Origin: Stutzerimonas stutzeri KOS6
GTDB taxonomy: Bacteria > Pseudomonadota > Gammaproteobacteria > Pseudomonadales > Pseudomonadaceae
Assembly: GCF_000307775.2 (NCBI RefSeq)
Contig: NZ_KK020676.1
Span: 424,224-476,914, forward strand
Length of the DNA stretch: 52,691 bases
Direction of reading: 5' to 3'
Shown here: positions 38,280 through 48,233 of the stretch, piece after piece
Layout: the number at the start of each line of letters is the position of its first letter
Position numbering within the stretch: position 1 is the first letter of the stretch
Notes under the pieces: generated by a model
Told to the model about the DNA's origin: nothing
Databases searched by the model: none
The model's input: only the letters and a program-made list of their open reading frames with translations
Made by a program: the position numbers and the translations under genes

Positions 38280-39425
38280 TCAAACCTGCGCGATCCACTT
38301 GCGATGGGTGTGGATCGACATCAAAACCCCGAACCCTGACAACAGGGTCACTAGCGAAGTTCCGCCATAACTGATGAAGGGCAGCGGCACGCCCACGACC
38401 GGCAACAGTCCACTGACCATACCGATATTGACGAAAACGTAAACAAAGAAGGTCATCGTCAACGCACCGGCCAGCAGTTTTCCGAACAGAGTCTGTGCCT
38501 GCACGGTGATCACCAGCCCCCGGGTGATCAGCAACCCATAGACCAGCAGAAGCAGGCAGACGCCGACCAGGCCGAACTCTTCGGCAAGCACGGCGATGAT
38601 AAAGTCCGTATGGCTTTCCGGCAAAAAATCCAGGTGCGACTGGGTGCCGGCCAGCCAGCCCTTGCCGAAGACGCCCCCGGAGCCGATCGCCGCCTTCGAC
38701 TGGATGATGTTCCAGCCGGTGCCCAGCGGATCGCTTTCGGGATCGAGGAACGTCAGCACACGCTGTTTCTGGTAGTTGTGCAGGACGAAGAACCACATCG
38801 CCACGGCGATCGGCACGACTGCCGCGACGGCGCCGATGATCCAGCGCCAGCGCAACCCAGCGATGAACAGCACGAAGGCGCCGGAGGCGAGGATCAACAA
38901 CGAGGTACCCAGGTCCGGCTGCTTGAGGATCAACACGAACGGAACGAAGATCAGCGACAGGCTGATGACCGTGTGCTTGAGGCTCGGTGGCAGGCTACGC
39001 GTGGACAGGTACCAGGCGATGGTCATCGGCATGATGATCTTCATGAACTCCGAGGGCTGGAAGCGGATCACCCCAGGAATGTTGATCCAGCGCGTGGCGC
39101 CCATTGCGGTATGGCCGGCAACCTCCACCGCCACCAGCAGCGCCACCACCGCGAGATAGCCAAGCGGGACCCAGCGTGCCATGAAGCGCGGCTCGAACTG
39201 CGCGATCACCAGCATGGCACCGAGACCGAGACCGAAGGAGCTCGCCTGCTTTATGACCAAGTCCCAGTTCTTGCCGCTGGCCGAATAGAGGACGAACAGG
39301 CTGCCGGCGGCCAGCACCAGCAGCAGCACCAGCAGCAGCCCGTCGATGTGCAGCCGCTGCAGCAGGCTGGCGCGGCGGCGCAACACATCCTCGCGCGACA
39401 AGGACCGATCGAAATTACCACTCAT
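38280..39425 (-). CDS. rodA: Peptidoglycan glycosyltransferase RodA
   Basis: This 381-aa SEDS polymerase has about ten membrane segments. It makes glycan strands for cell elongation together with PBP2. Family signatures are RWINIPGVIRFQPSEFMKI, LDPESDPLGTGWNIIQSKAA and VGVPLPFISYGGTSLVTLL. Its start overlaps the mrdA stop codon by 4 bp (ATGA), which fits the tight RodA-PBP2 partnership. Confidence 0.98.
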   Translation of the reverse strand: MSGNFDRSLSREDVLRRRASLLQRLHIDGLLLVLLLVLAAGSLFVLYSASGKNWDLVIKQASSFGLGLGAMLVIAQFEPRFMARWVPLGYLAVVALLVAVEVAGHTAMGATRWINIPGVIRFQPSEFMKIIMPMTIAWYLSTRSLPPSLKHTVISLSLIFVPFVLILKQPDLGTSLLILASGAFVLFIAGLRWRWIIGAVAAVVPIAVAMWFFVLHNYQKQRVLTFLDPESDPLGTGWNIIQSKAAIGSGGVFGKGWLAGTQSHLDFLPESHTDFIIAVLAEEFGLVGVCLLLLVYGLLITRGLVITVQAQTLFGKLLAGALTMTFFVYVFVNIGMVSGLLPVVGVPLPFISYGGTSLVTLLSGFGVLMSIHTHRKWIAQV

Positions 39426-41311
39426 TGCTGGACCTCTTCGGCACTCACCGGCGGCGCGAACTCGGGCTTGAGCTTGCCGTCCTTGCCCAACAGCCAGGCG
39501 TCCATGACCTGCTTGGCCACGGGTGCGGCGACGCCGGAACCGGATTCGCCATTTTCCACCATCACCGCGACCGCGATCTGCGGGTCATGCACCGGGGCGA
39601 ACGCGACGAACAGGGCATGGTCACGATGCCGCTCGGCCAATTTGGCACTGTCGTACTTCTCCCCCTGGCGAATCGCCACGACCTGCGCAGTACCGCTTTT
39701 TCCGGCAATGCGATAGGCCGCGCTGTCGCCGACCTTGCGCGCCGTGCCGCGCGCGCCATGCAGCACCTGCTCCATGCCGTGCGTTGCGTAATCCCAGAAG
39801 CGGGGATCGCGCAACTGGATGTCCGGCACCGGGTCCGGGTCTACCGGCGGCTCGCCTCCAATGCTGCGAGCCAGATGCGGGCGGATCCACTTGCCGCGTG
39901 TCGCCACCAGGGCGGTAGCCTGGGCCAGTTGCAGCGGAGTGGCCTGCATGTATCCCTGGCCAATGCCGAGAATGACCGTCTCGCCGGGGTACCAGGACTG
40001 GCGGTAGCGCGCGCGCTTCCATTCGCGCGACGGCATCAGGCCGGCGGTCTCCTCGTGCATGTCCAGCGACACGCGCTGACCCAGGCCGAAACGGGTCATG
40101 TAGTCGTGCATGCGGTCGACGCCCAGCTTGTGGGCCATGTCATAGAAGTAGGTGTCGTTGGATCGGGCGATGGCCAGATCGAGATTCACCCAGCCGTCGC
40201 CGCTGCGGTTCCAGTTGCGGTACTTGTGCTGCACGTTGGGCAACTGGAAGTAGCCCGGATCGAATACCCGGCTGGCCGGGGTGATCACGCCGGCATCGAG
40301 TCCGGCGATGGCCATCATCGGCTTGATCGTCGAGCCCGGCGGATACAGGCCGCGCAACACACGGTTGTACAGCGGCCGGTCGATGGAATCGCGCAGCTCG
40401 CCATAGTCCTTGAAACTGATGCCGGTGACGAACAGGTTGGGGTCGAAGCTCGGCTGGCTGACCATCGCCAGCACCTCGCCGGAGTCCGGCAACAGCGCGA
40501 CGATCGCGCCGCGACGCCCGCCCAGCGCGGCTTCCGCAGCCTCCTGCAGATCGAGGTCGAGGGACAGCGTGATGTCCTTGCCCTGTATCGGGTCGGTTCG
40601 CTTGAGCACCCGCAGGACCCTGCCGCGCGCATTGGTCTCGACTTCCTCGTAGCCGACCCGGCCATGCAGCTCGTCTTCGTAGAATTTCTCGATACCGGTC
40701 TTGCCGATGTGATGCGTACCGCTGTAATTGACCGGATCGAGCTGCTTGACCTCCTGCTCGTTGATTCGCCCGACGTAGCCCACCGAGTGCGCGAAGTGCG
40801 GCCCCTGCGGGTAATGCCGCACCAGCTGCGCCGCCACCTCGACGCCGGGCAGACGGAACTGGTTCACGGCGATGCGTGCAATCTGCTCCTCCGACAGCTC
40901 GTACATGATCGGTACCGGCTCGAACGGCCGCCGGCCCTGCAGCACGCGCTTCTCGAACAGCCCGCGCTCCTCCTCGCTCAGCTCCAGTATCTCGACCACC
41001 GAGTCAAGCACGACCCGCCAGTCGCCGGCACGCTCACGGGTGACCGTCAGGCTGAAACTGGGCCGGTTGTCGGCGATGACACGTCCCTGCCGATCGAAGA
41101 TCAACCCGCGGCTGGGCGGAATCGGCTGCACATGGACGCGGTTGTTCTCCGACAGCGTCGAATGGTGTTCGAACTGGATCACCTGCAGGTAGTACATCCG
41201 CGCCACCAGCACACCGATCAACAGCAAGACGAACACAAGACCCACGGTGACACGCCGGCGCACCAGCACGGCGTCCTTCTCGTGGTCCTTGAGCTGAATC
41301 GGTTGCGGCAT
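39422..41311 (-). CDS. mrdA: Penicillin-binding protein 2
   Basis: This 629-aa class B transpeptidase of the elongasome has a short cytoplasmic N-terminus and one membrane helix (about 22-42). A dimerisation domain and the transpeptidase domain follow. Active-site motifs are STIKPMMAI (Ser327, Lys330), SND in IARSNDTYFYDMAH, and KSGTAQV. It works with RodA, encoded next. It follows rlmH by 18 bp. Confidence 0.98.
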   Translation of the reverse strand: MPQPIQLKDHEKDAVLVRRRVTVGLVFVLLLIGVLVARMYYLQVIQFEHHSTLSENNRVHVQPIPPSRGLIFDRQGRVIADNRPSFSLTVTRERAGDWRVVLDSVVEILELSEEERGLFEKRVLQGRRPFEPVPIMYELSEEQIARIAVNQFRLPGVEVAAQLVRHYPQGPHFAHSVGYVGRINEQEVKQLDPVNYSGTHHIGKTGIEKFYEDELHGRVGYEEVETNARGRVLRVLKRTDPIQGKDITLSLDLDLQEAAEAALGGRRGAIVALLPDSGEVLAMVSQPSFDPNLFVTGISFKDYGELRDSIDRPLYNRVLRGLYPPGSTIKPMMAIAGLDAGVITPASRVFDPGYFQLPNVQHKYRNWNRSGDGWVNLDLAIARSNDTYFYDMAHKLGVDRMHDYMTRFGLGQRVSLDMHEETAGLMPSREWKRARYRQSWYPGETVILGIGQGYMQATPLQLAQATALVATRGKWIRPHLARSIGGEPPVDPDPVPDIQLRDPRFWDYATHGMEQVLHGARGTARKVGDSAAYRIAGKSGTAQVVAIRQGEKYDSAKLAERHRDHALFVAFAPVHDPQIAVAVMVENGESGSGVAAPVAKQVMDAWLLGKDGKLKPEFAPPVSAEEVQQ

Positions 41312-41329
41312 GTCGGGGGGGTTCGCGTA

Positions 41330-41797
41330 CTACTTGTGATAGGGATGCCCGGACAACAACGTCCAGGCACGATAAATCTGCTCGCCGATCAGGATCCGCA
41401 CCAGCGGGTGCGGCAGCGTCAGCGGAGACAGCGACCAGCGCTGCTCGCTGCGCGCGCAGACTTCCGGTGCCAGGCCTTCCGGCCCGCCAACCATCAGGTT
41501 GACGTTGCGCGCATCGAGCCGCCAGCGCTCCAGTTCCGCCGCCAGCTGCTCGGTGCTCCAGGGCTTGCCGTGCACTTCCAGCGTGACGATGCGCTCGCCC
41601 GGCTGAACCCTGCCCAGCATGGCCTCGCCTTCCTGGCGAATCAACCGCGCAACGTCGGCGTTCTTGCCGCGGGTGTTGAGCGGAATTTCGTGCAGTTCCA
41701 GCGGCAGCTCGGACGGCAGACGCCTGGCATACTCCTGCCAGCCGTCCTCGACCCAGCGCGGCATCTTCGAGCCGACCGCAATCAGCTTGATCCGCAC
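41330..41797 (-). CDS. rlmH: 23S rRNA pseudouridine-1915 N3-methyltransferase RlmH
   Basis: This 155-aa SPOUT methyltransferase has the expected length only if it starts at the GTG at 41797 ([19 protein letters not shown]). The knot region shows [13 protein letters not shown] and the C-terminus shows [20 protein letters not shown] and YRAW. The GTG lies 2 bp after the rsfS stop codon, so translation is probably coupled. Confidence 0.96.
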   Translation of the reverse strand: MRIKLIAVGSKMPRWVEDGWQEYARRLPSELPLELHEIPLNTRGKNADVARLIRQEGEAMLGRVQPGERIVTLEVHGKPWSTEQLAAELERWRLDARNVNLMVGGPEGLAPEVCARSEQRWSLSPLTLPHPLVRILIGEQIYRAWTLLSGHPYHK

Positions 41798-41799
41798 GC

Positions 41800-42159
41800 T
41801 TACTCCGCGTCGTTGGCGTGTTGCGCGCGGCTCTGCTCGGCACCCTGCCAGAGACGCTCCAGGTCGTAGAACTGGCGGGTCGGCACCTGCATCACGTGTA
41901 CGACGACGTCGTCCAGGTCGAGCAGCGCCCACTCACCGCCCTCAAGCCCTTCACTGCCGAGCGGGCGCACGCCTTGTTCCTTGACCTTTTCCAGCACGTT
42001 CTCGACAAGCGACTTGACGTGGCGGCTGGAGCTGCCGCTGGCGATGATCATGTAATCGGTGACGCTGGTCTTGCCGCGAACATCGATGGTGGTGATGTCT
42101 TGACCCTTCAGGTCTTCCAGGGCGGAGATCGCCAGCTTGACCAAATCTTCAGTTTGCAT
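41800..42159 (-). CDS. rsfS: Ribosomal silencing factor RsfS
   Basis: This 119-aa protein binds uL14 and blocks 30S-50S joining in starvation. [35 protein letters not shown] and [15 protein letters not shown] are the family blocks. It lies between nadD and rlmH, as in most gammaproteobacteria, 15 bp after nadD. Confidence 0.97.
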   Translation of the reverse strand: MQTEDLVKLAISALEDLKGQDITTIDVRGKTSVTDYMIIASGSSSRHVKSLVENVLEKVKEQGVRPLGSEGLEGGEWALLDLDDVVVHVMQVPTRQFYDLERLWQGAEQSRAQHANDAE

Positions 42160-42174
42160 AACGTGAAAAAAACC

Positions 42175-42834
42175 TCAGTTCGACGCCCGGTACAGTCCGT
42201 GCGCGTTGATATAAGCCAAGACGGCGTCGGGAACCAGAAATCGGACCGACTTGCCGCTGGCCAGCAATTGGCGAATCTGTGTCGCCGACACTTCCAGCGG
42301 TGTCTGCCAGACGAAGGCGATCTGACCGCTGCCGCCGCACAACGCCTGCGGGTCCGGCACGCTGCGTCCAGCGAGCAGATCGCGCAGCGCCTGCGGCGCC
42401 TCGGTGCCGGCATCCGGTCGCTGCAGGACCAGAATATGGCAGTAATCGAGCAACTCCTCCCAACGATGCCAGGTTGGCAACCCGCAGAAGGCGTCCCAGC
42501 CCACCACCAGCAGCAGCTGGTCGTCGGCATTCAGCTCGGCGCGCAGGGAAATCAGCGTGTCGATGGTGTAGGACGGCTTTTCCCGCTCCAGCTCGCGCGC
42601 ATCCACGCACAGCGGGGGCAGGTCCTGCACGGCCAGACGGACCATCGCCAGGCGATCCTGCGCCGAGCAGTTGGGGGTATCGCGGTGCGGCGGTCGGGCA
42701 TTGGGAATCAGCCGCAGCTCGTCGAGGCCGAACATCTCGGCCACTTCCAGCGCGCCGCGCAGGTGACCGATATGAACCGGATCGAAGGTGCCGCCGAGAA
42801 TGCCGATGCGCCGGACGCCGCTTCCCTGACTCAT
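42175..42834 (-). CDS. nadD: Nicotinate-nucleotide adenylyltransferase
   Basis: This 219-aa enzyme makes deamido-NAD from nicotinate mononucleotide. The nucleotidyltransferase motif [17 protein letters not shown] and the C-terminal [20 protein letters not shown] are clear. The start overlaps the proA stop codon (TGATG). A stretch near [18 protein letters not shown] is longer than I remember from E. coli. Confidence 0.96.
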   Translation of the reverse strand: MSQGSGVRRIGILGGTFDPVHIGHLRGALEVAEMFGLDELRLIPNARPPHRDTPNCSAQDRLAMVRLAVQDLPPLCVDARELEREKPSYTIDTLISLRAELNADDQLLLVVGWDAFCGLPTWHRWEELLDYCHILVLQRPDAGTEAPQALRDLLAGRSVPDPQALCGGSGQIAFVWQTPLEVSATQIRQLLASGKSVRFLVPDAVLAYINAHGLYRASN

Positions 42835-44099
42835 CAGGTACGGACGTGGCCGTCGCCGAAAACCACGTACTTCTCGCTGGTCAGCCCTTCCAGGCCGACC
42901 GGGCCGCGAGCGTGCAGCTTGTCGGTGGAGATGCCGATCTCCGCGCCCAGGCCGTACTCGAAACCATCGGCGAAGCGTGTCGAGGCATTGACCATCACCG
43001 ATGCCGAATCCACTTCGGTGAGGAAGCGCCGGGCATCACTGAAGTTCTCGGTCACGATCGCATCGGTGTGTTGCGATCCATAGCGATTGATGTGCTCGAT
43101 GGCCTCGTCCAGCGAGTCGACGATGCGGATCGACAGGATCGGCGCGTTGTATTCGGCGGACCAGTCTTCCTCGCGGGCCTCCAGCACTTCGCTGCCGAGC
43201 AGCGCACGGGTCCGCGCACAGCCACGCAGCTCGACGCCCTTCTCGCGGTAGATGGCCGCCAGTGGCGGCAGCACCTGCTCGGCGATGTGCTGGTGCACCA
43301 GCAGCGTTTCCATGGTGTTGCATGGAGCGAAGCGCTGGGTCTTGGCGTTGTCGGCGATGCGGATGGCCTTGCCCGCATCGGCGGCCACATCGATGTAGAC
43401 ATGGCACACGCCGTCCAGGTGCTTGATCACCGGCACGCGGGCATCGCGACTGATGCGCTCGATCAGCCCCTTGCCACCGCGCGGCACGATCACGTCCACG
43501 TATTCCGGCATGCTGATCAGCGCGCCGACCGCGGCCCGGTCAGTGGTTTCCACGACCTGCACGGCGGCTGCCGGCAGTCCGGCTTCGGCCAGACCGTGCT
43601 GGATGCAGCGGGCAATGGCCTGGTTGGAGTGAATGGCCTCGGAGCCGCCGCGCAGGATGGTCGCATTGCCCGACTTCAGGCACAGGCTGGCGGCATCGAT
43701 GGTCACATTGGGGCGCGACTCGTAGATGATGCCGACCACGCCCAGCGGCACGCGCATCTTGCCGACCTGAATACCGGACGGCATGTAGCGCATGTCGCGA
43801 ATCTCGCCGATCGGGTCCGGCAGCGCGGCGACCTGGCGCAGCCCTTCGATCATGCCGTCGATCACCTTTGGCGTCAGCGCCAGGCGATCGAGCATCGCGG
43901 CGTCCAGGCCACTGGCACGGCCACCGGCGAGATCAAGCTCATTGGCACGTTGCAATTCCTCGCGGGCGGCGTCGAGCGCGGCGGCGGCAGCCTGCAGGGC
44001 ACGGTTCTTCTGCGCGGTACTGGCACGCGCAAGCACCCGTGAGGCCTCGCGCGCGGCGCGGCCCAGGCGGGTCATGTAATCGAGTACGGACTCGGTCAT
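42834..44099 (-). CDS. proA: Gamma-glutamyl phosphate reductase
   Basis: This 421-aa enzyme makes glutamate semialdehyde, the second step of proline synthesis. [35 protein letters not shown] and the catalytic Cys region [20 protein letters not shown] are diagnostic. It is the first gene of the minus-strand run that reaches lipA. The region upstream (44100-44301) is shared with the divergent DedA-PAP2 gene and should contain both promoters. Confidence 0.98.
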   Translation of the reverse strand: MTESVLDYMTRLGRAAREASRVLARASTAQKNRALQAAAAALDAAREELQRANELDLAGGRASGLDAAMLDRLALTPKVIDGMIEGLRQVAALPDPIGEIRDMRYMPSGIQVGKMRVPLGVVGIIYESRPNVTIDAASLCLKSGNATILRGGSEAIHSNQAIARCIQHGLAEAGLPAAAVQVVETTDRAAVGALISMPEYVDVIVPRGGKGLIERISRDARVPVIKHLDGVCHVYIDVAADAGKAIRIADNAKTQRFAPCNTMETLLVHQHIAEQVLPPLAAIYREKGVELRGCARTRALLGSEVLEAREEDWSAEYNAPILSIRIVDSLDEAIEHINRYGSQHTDAIVTENFSDARRFLTEVDSASVMVNASTRFADGFEYGLGAEIGISTDKLHARGPVGLEGLTSEKYVVFGDGHVRT

Positions 44100-44301
44100 G
44101 GGTCTAGCTGGCCTGACTGAAGGGAAAGCCGCTGATTATAGCCACCCCGACCGTCCGCGCACAGCGGCGCCCGGCGAAAGGAGCGTAATTGCCCGCTGTT
44201 GCCGCTGCGTGGGCCGCCAGCCGGCGGGGTATCATCGGCGCGCAGGAAACCCGTTGCCCTTTCGTCAGGTCGAAAGGCGACCCCGACGCAAGGAAACATC
44301 C

Positions 44302-45621
44302 ATGGGCCAATGGCTCGGCACCTTCACTGACTGGCTCGCCATCCACCCTCAATGGCTGGGCCTGGCGCTGCTCATCGTCGCCTGCCTGGAATGCCTGGCC
44401 GTGATCGGCCTGGTCATCCCCGGCACCGTACTGACTTTCACGATTGCCGTGCTGGCGGGCAGCGGTGTGCTGACGCTCGCGCAAACGCTGACCCTCGGCT
44501 TCCTCGGCGGACTGCTCGGCGACTTGCTTTCCTATGCCCTGGGCCGGCGCTATCACCAGGGCATCCGCAGCCTGCCCGGCCTGTGTGAGCATCCCGAATG
44601 GCTAATGCGTGCCGAACATTACTTCCAGCGCTACGGTGTCGCCAGCCTGCTGGTCGGCCGTTTCATCGGTCCCCTGCGACCGATGCTGCCGATGACCGCC
44701 GGAATGCTCGACATGCCCTTCGGGCGCTTCCTGCTGGTCAGCCTGTGTGCCGCTGCCGGCTGGTCGATGGCCTACCTGCTGCCCGGCTGGAGCGCCGGTG
44801 CCGCCATGCGCCTGCCGCTGGCCGAGGGTTTCTGGAGCGAAGCCGCGGTCGTCGTCGCTGCGCTGCTCGTGCTGATCGGTGTAACCGTATTCGGCAGCCT
44901 GCGGCAGTTACGCTGGGTCAGCGCACTGTCGGCCGGACTCAGCATGATCTTGCTGCTCGGCCTGTTTTTCGGCTGGCCGCACCTGAAGGAGCTCGACGAA
45001 GGGCTGCTCGCGGTCATCCAGGGCGAGCGCAGCGCGACGTTCGACAGGGTGATGGTGGTCATCACCCGAGCCGGTGATTTCCATACCCAGCTGTGGGCCG
45101 CGGCCCTGCTGTGCGTACTGCTCCTGGCGCTGCGCCAGTGGCGCACGGCAACGTTCGCCATCCTCACGCTGCTGGGCACAGCCCTGGCCAACGGCGCACT
45201 GAAAGCCACCTTCGCCCGAATTCGCCCGGAAGTGCTGATGGAGCCACTGAGCACCTATAGCTTCCCCAGCGGGCACAGCTCCGCGGCGTTCGCCTTCTTC
45301 CTCACCCTCGGCGTACTCGCCGGCCGCAACCAGCCGCCGCGACTGCGCCTGACCTGGCTACTGCTGGCCAGCCTGCCGGCGACGGCGATCGCGCTCTCGC
45401 GGGTTTACCTCGGCGTCCACTGGCCCACCGACGTCACCGCCGGTGCCCTGCTCGCCGCCGGCATCTGCGCGACGAGCCTGACCCTCGTGCAATGGCGCAG
45501 CCCTCTGAGCGCCATGCCGCCGCGCGTCTGGTGGCTGATCCTGCCGGCGTGCCTGGGCCTGATCGGCGCGTACAGCGTCTGGGCCCTGCCAGGGGCGATG
45601 CAGATGTATCACTATCAGTGA
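44302..45621 (+). CDS. DedA-PAP2 fusion membrane protein
   Basis: This 439-aa polytopic protein joins two enzyme or carrier families. The N-terminal DedA/SNARE-associated domain (about 1-195) shows AVIGLVIPGTVLTFTIAVLA and FIGPLRPMLPMTAGMLDMPF. The C-terminal PAP2 phosphatase domain (about 225-420) has the three motifs KATFARIRPE, YSFPSGHSSAAFAF and SRVYLGVHWPTDV. DedA proteins move undecaprenyl phosphate or phospholipids, and PAP2 enzymes dephosphorylate lipid pyrophosphates, so lipid-carrier recycling is an inference. GGAAACATCC precedes the ATG. It is divergent from proA and ends before the terminator at 45724-45757. Confidence 0.9.
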   Translation: MGQWLGTFTDWLAIHPQWLGLALLIVACLECLAVIGLVIPGTVLTFTIAVLAGSGVLTLAQTLTLGFLGGLLGDLLSYALGRRYHQGIRSLPGLCEHPEWLMRAEHYFQRYGVASLLVGRFIGPLRPMLPMTAGMLDMPFGRFLLVSLCAAAGWSMAYLLPGWSAGAAMRLPLAEGFWSEAAVVVAALLVLIGVTVFGSLRQLRWVSALSAGLSMILLLGLFFGWPHLKELDEGLLAVIQGERSATFDRVMVVITRAGDFHTQLWAAALLCVLLLALRQWRTATFAILTLLGTALANGALKATFARIRPEVLMEPLSTYSFPSGHSSAAFAFFLTLGVLAGRNQPPRLRLTWLLLASLPATAIALSRVYLGVHWPTDVTAGALLAAGICATSLTLVQWRSPLSAMPPRVWWLILPACLGLIGAYSVWALPGAMQMYHYQ

Positions 45622-45723
45622 CCCCCGCAGCGAACTGACGACCCGCGCCCGGATTCTTCACCCGAACCCAGCAGAATGTGCGGGGCTTCCTTGCGTCCAG
45701 CGCAGCATCCACCGAGAGTCCGG

Positions 45724-45757
45724 CCAACGGCAGAGCAGGCTTCTGCCGTTGGGTTTT
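45724..45757 (+). terminator. Intrinsic terminator after the DedA-PAP2 gene
   Basis: CCAACGGCAGA (45724-45734) pairs with TCTGCCGTTGG (45742-45752) around a 7-nt loop, followed by GTTTTC. It separates the DedA-PAP2 gene from the next gene, so that gene needs its own promoter or a readthrough transcript. Confidence 0.8.
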
Positions 45758-45788
45758 CGGAAAACTCGGCACACTGCCCAAGGACTGG

Positions 45789-47549
45789 ATGATCCCCATG
45801 CGCGAAGCAAGACTACTGACCTTCAGCACTCACGACGCGAGCGAACTTCACTACCGTCACTGGCCGGCAACATCGCCCACCGAGACACGCCGCGCCATCG
45901 TGATGTTTCACCGAGGACACGAGCACTCGGCCCGCCTGGCCCACCTCGTCGATGAACTGGAGCTTCCCGACTGCGATTTCTTCGCATGGGACGCGCGCGG
46001 ACACGGCCTGTCGCCTGGCGCTCGCGGAGACAGCCCGGGCTTTGCGACGAGCGTGCGAGACGTGCAGACGTTCATCGACCACATCGGCGCGGTCCACCAC
46101 GTCGCAGAAGAAAACCTGGCGGTCGTTGCGCAAAGCGTAGGAGCGGTGATCGTTTCGACATGGGTCCATGACTACGCCCCGAGAATCCGGGCGCTGGTAC
46201 TGGCGTCACCAGCATTCGAAGTGAAGCTGTACGTACCGTTCGCCCGGACAGGGTTAACGCTCATGCGGGCGCTTCGTGGCAACTTCTTCGTCAACAGCTA
46301 CGTCAAGGCCCGTTTCCTGACGCACGACCCCGAACGGATTCGCAGCTACCAGCAGGACCCGCTCATTGCCAGGGCCATTTCCGTCGACATGCTCCTCGGA
46401 TTGCACGAGGCTGGCCGGCGCACCGTCGCGGATGCACAGGCGATCCAGGTCCCGACCCAACTGCTGATCTCCGGGGCAGACTTCGTCGTCGAACGCAAAC
46501 CGCAGCTCGCGTTCTTCGAAAGGCTCGGATGCCTGCGCAAGGAAAAGCACATCCTGCCCGGCTTCTTCCACGACACGCTTGGCGAGCGGGATCGCCACCA
46601 GGCCACAGGTCGGGTCCGTCGTTTCATCCGCCACAACTTCGATACGCCGATGGCGCGCCCGTCGCTCCTCGATGCGGACCGAATCGGCCCGATGTGTGCC
46701 GAAGCGGAAGCACTGGCCGCCCCCGTGGCGCCCAATTCCATACAGGGATGTTACTGGCGCGCCATGCGTGCCGGGATGCATCTGGGCGCCCGGCTTTCGC
46801 ATGGGCTGAAGCTCGGTATCGAAACCGGCTTCGATTCCGGCAGCACGCTCGACTACGCCTACCAAAACACGCCGACCGGCCTGACCGTCCTGGGCCGCAA
46901 GATCGACCAGCTTTATTTGAACGCCATTGGCTGGCGAGCGATACGTCCGAGAAAACGGCATATAGAAGAGCTGTTGCGCGTGGCGATCAGCCGCCTGCGA
47001 AGCAGCGACGAGCCGGTACATATCGTGGACATCGCCGCCGGTCACGGGCGCTACATCCTCGAAGCGGTAAAAGGCCTCGAAGAGCGCCCGGCGTCCATTC
47101 TTCTGCGCGACTACAGCGACGCCAACGTACGCCATGGCAGTGCCCTGATTCAGACGAATGGTCTCGACGAGATCGCCCGCTTCATCAAGGCTGATGCATT
47201 CGACCAGGCAGGGCTGGCGGCACTTTCACCGCGCCCCACGCTAGCCGTGGTATCCGGGCTCTACGAGCTGTTCGCTGACAACCAGTTGGTCGGCCGCTCC
47301 CTGGCCGGCCTCGTCGATGCGCTGCAGCCCGGCGGGTACCTGATCTACACCGGTCAACCCTGGCATCCACAGCTGAAGCTCATAGCCCGAGCGCTCACCA
47401 GCCACCGGGACGGACAGGCATGGGTGATGCGCCGCCGCACACAGGCCGAAATGGACCAACTGGTAGCGGCAGCAGGGCTGCTGAAAATCACGCAGCGTAT
47501 CGATGACTGGGGCATCTTCACGGTGTCGCTGGCGCAGAAACCTTACTGA
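45789..47549 (+). CDS. Bifunctional alpha/beta-hydrolase / SAM-dependent methyltransferase
   Basis: This 586-aa protein starts MIPMREARLLTFSTHDASEL. An ATG three codons later (45798) is the alternative. The N-terminal hydrolase (about 1-290) resembles lysophospholipase/monoacylglycerol lipase. Its nucleophile elbow is VVAQSVGAVIVS, with Ser near 116 and Ala replacing the first Gly of GxSxG. Asp in ISGADFVVE and His in LPGFFHDTLGE fit the triad. The C-terminal methyltransferase (about 390-586) has a SAM motif, VDIAAGHGRYILEAV. Pseudomonas relatives occur in membrane-lipid modification clusters; here it stands alone after a terminator. Substrates are not known from the sequence. Confidence 0.88.
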   Translation: MIPMREARLLTFSTHDASELHYRHWPATSPTETRRAIVMFHRGHEHSARLAHLVDELELPDCDFFAWDARGHGLSPGARGDSPGFATSVRDVQTFIDHIGAVHHVAEENLAVVAQSVGAVIVSTWVHDYAPRIRALVLASPAFEVKLYVPFARTGLTLMRALRGNFFVNSYVKARFLTHDPERIRSYQQDPLIARAISVDMLLGLHEAGRRTVADAQAIQVPTQLLISGADFVVERKPQLAFFERLGCLRKEKHILPGFFHDTLGERDRHQATGRVRRFIRHNFDTPMARPSLLDADRIGPMCAEAEALAAPVAPNSIQGCYWRAMRAGMHLGARLSHGLKLGIETGFDSGSTLDYAYQNTPTGLTVLGRKIDQLYLNAIGWRAIRPRKRHIEELLRVAISRLRSSDEPVHIVDIAAGHGRYILEAVKGLEERPASILLRDYSDANVRHGSALIQTNGLDEIARFIKADAFDQAGLAALSPRPTLAVVSGLYELFADNQLVGRSLAGLVDALQPGGYLIYTGQPWHPQLKLIARALTSHRDGQAWVMRRRTQAEMDQLVAAAGLLKITQRIDDWGIFTVSLAQKPY

Positions 47550-47638
47550 CAGCTCATCGTTCGCGCTGCCGACAGCATGACCGGCGATGCTGCCCTCGAC
47601 GCGGCGCGCGCGCCGGGCAACGCCCGCGAGGGCCAGCC

Positions 47639-48223
47639 TTACGCCCCGTCCTGCAATCGCTCCAGCAGGTTCTGGATCTGCTCGAGCTGCCGCTCAGGCT
47701 CGTCCAGCCCGAGCAGCTCGATCTTCTGCTCAGGCTCGAATGGCAGCAGATAGGCCAGCTGATTGGCCAGGCTCGCCTGATCGCCCACGGCACCGCCCAG
47801 GCCGAGGGTTTTCACCATCGGGTGCTGACCGAGCGCTTCGAGCAGCACCAGCAGATCGGCGTGTCGCGCAGCCAGCGGCCGGGCATCGGCCTCGCCGCGC
47901 CAGGCCACCTGGGCAACGGCCAACTGGTCACGCATTACCTCGTGCGACTCCACCTCGAAGCGCCGCCCGCCTTCGACCCGGATGCCCAGCAAGCCGTTGG
48001 GCAGTTGCTGCCAGTCGCGAATCAGCGCTTCGCAACCGATGCGGGCAAAGGATGCCGGTGCCGCGCCGACTTCACTGCCGTCGAGGATATGCACCACGCC
48101 GAAGCCGTGCCCGGCCTTCAGGCACTGGCTGACCATGTCGAGATAGCGCGCCTCGAAGATCTGCAGGTCGAGCACACAGCCGGGAAACAGCACGGTATCC
48201 AGCGGAAACAACGGCAATCTCAT
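47639..48223 (-). CDS. LON peptidase substrate-binding domain protein
   Basis: This 194-aa protein is an isolated Lon N-terminal domain: LPLFPLDTVLFPGCVLDLQ, then FEARYLDMVSQCLKAG. It lacks ATPase and protease domains. The ATG at 48223 (MRLPLFPLDTV) is preferred over the frame's opening at 48250. It follows lrgB by 10 bp and is probably co-transcribed with lrgA-lrgB. The function of stand-alone copies is unclear; adaptor or substrate-recognition roles are guesses. Confidence 0.9.
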   Translation of the reverse strand: MRLPLFPLDTVLFPGCVLDLQIFEARYLDMVSQCLKAGHGFGVVHILDGSEVGAAPASFARIGCEALIRDWQQLPNGLLGIRVEGGRRFEVESHEVMRDQLAVAQVAWRGEADARPLAARHADLLVLLEALGQHPMVKTLGLGGAVGDQASLANQLAYLLPFEPEQKIELLGLDEPERQLEQIQNLLERLQDGA

Positions 48224-48233
48224 GCGGACTCCA

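Noticed and set aside
37249..38796. N-terminal extension of the mltB-like gene into rodA
   Set aside because: The extension overlaps rodA coding sequence in another frame and lacks a signal peptide; a start after the rodA stop restores it.
39425..41869. 814-codon plus-strand open frame
   Set aside because: Antisense to mrdA and rlmH, which are unmistakable.
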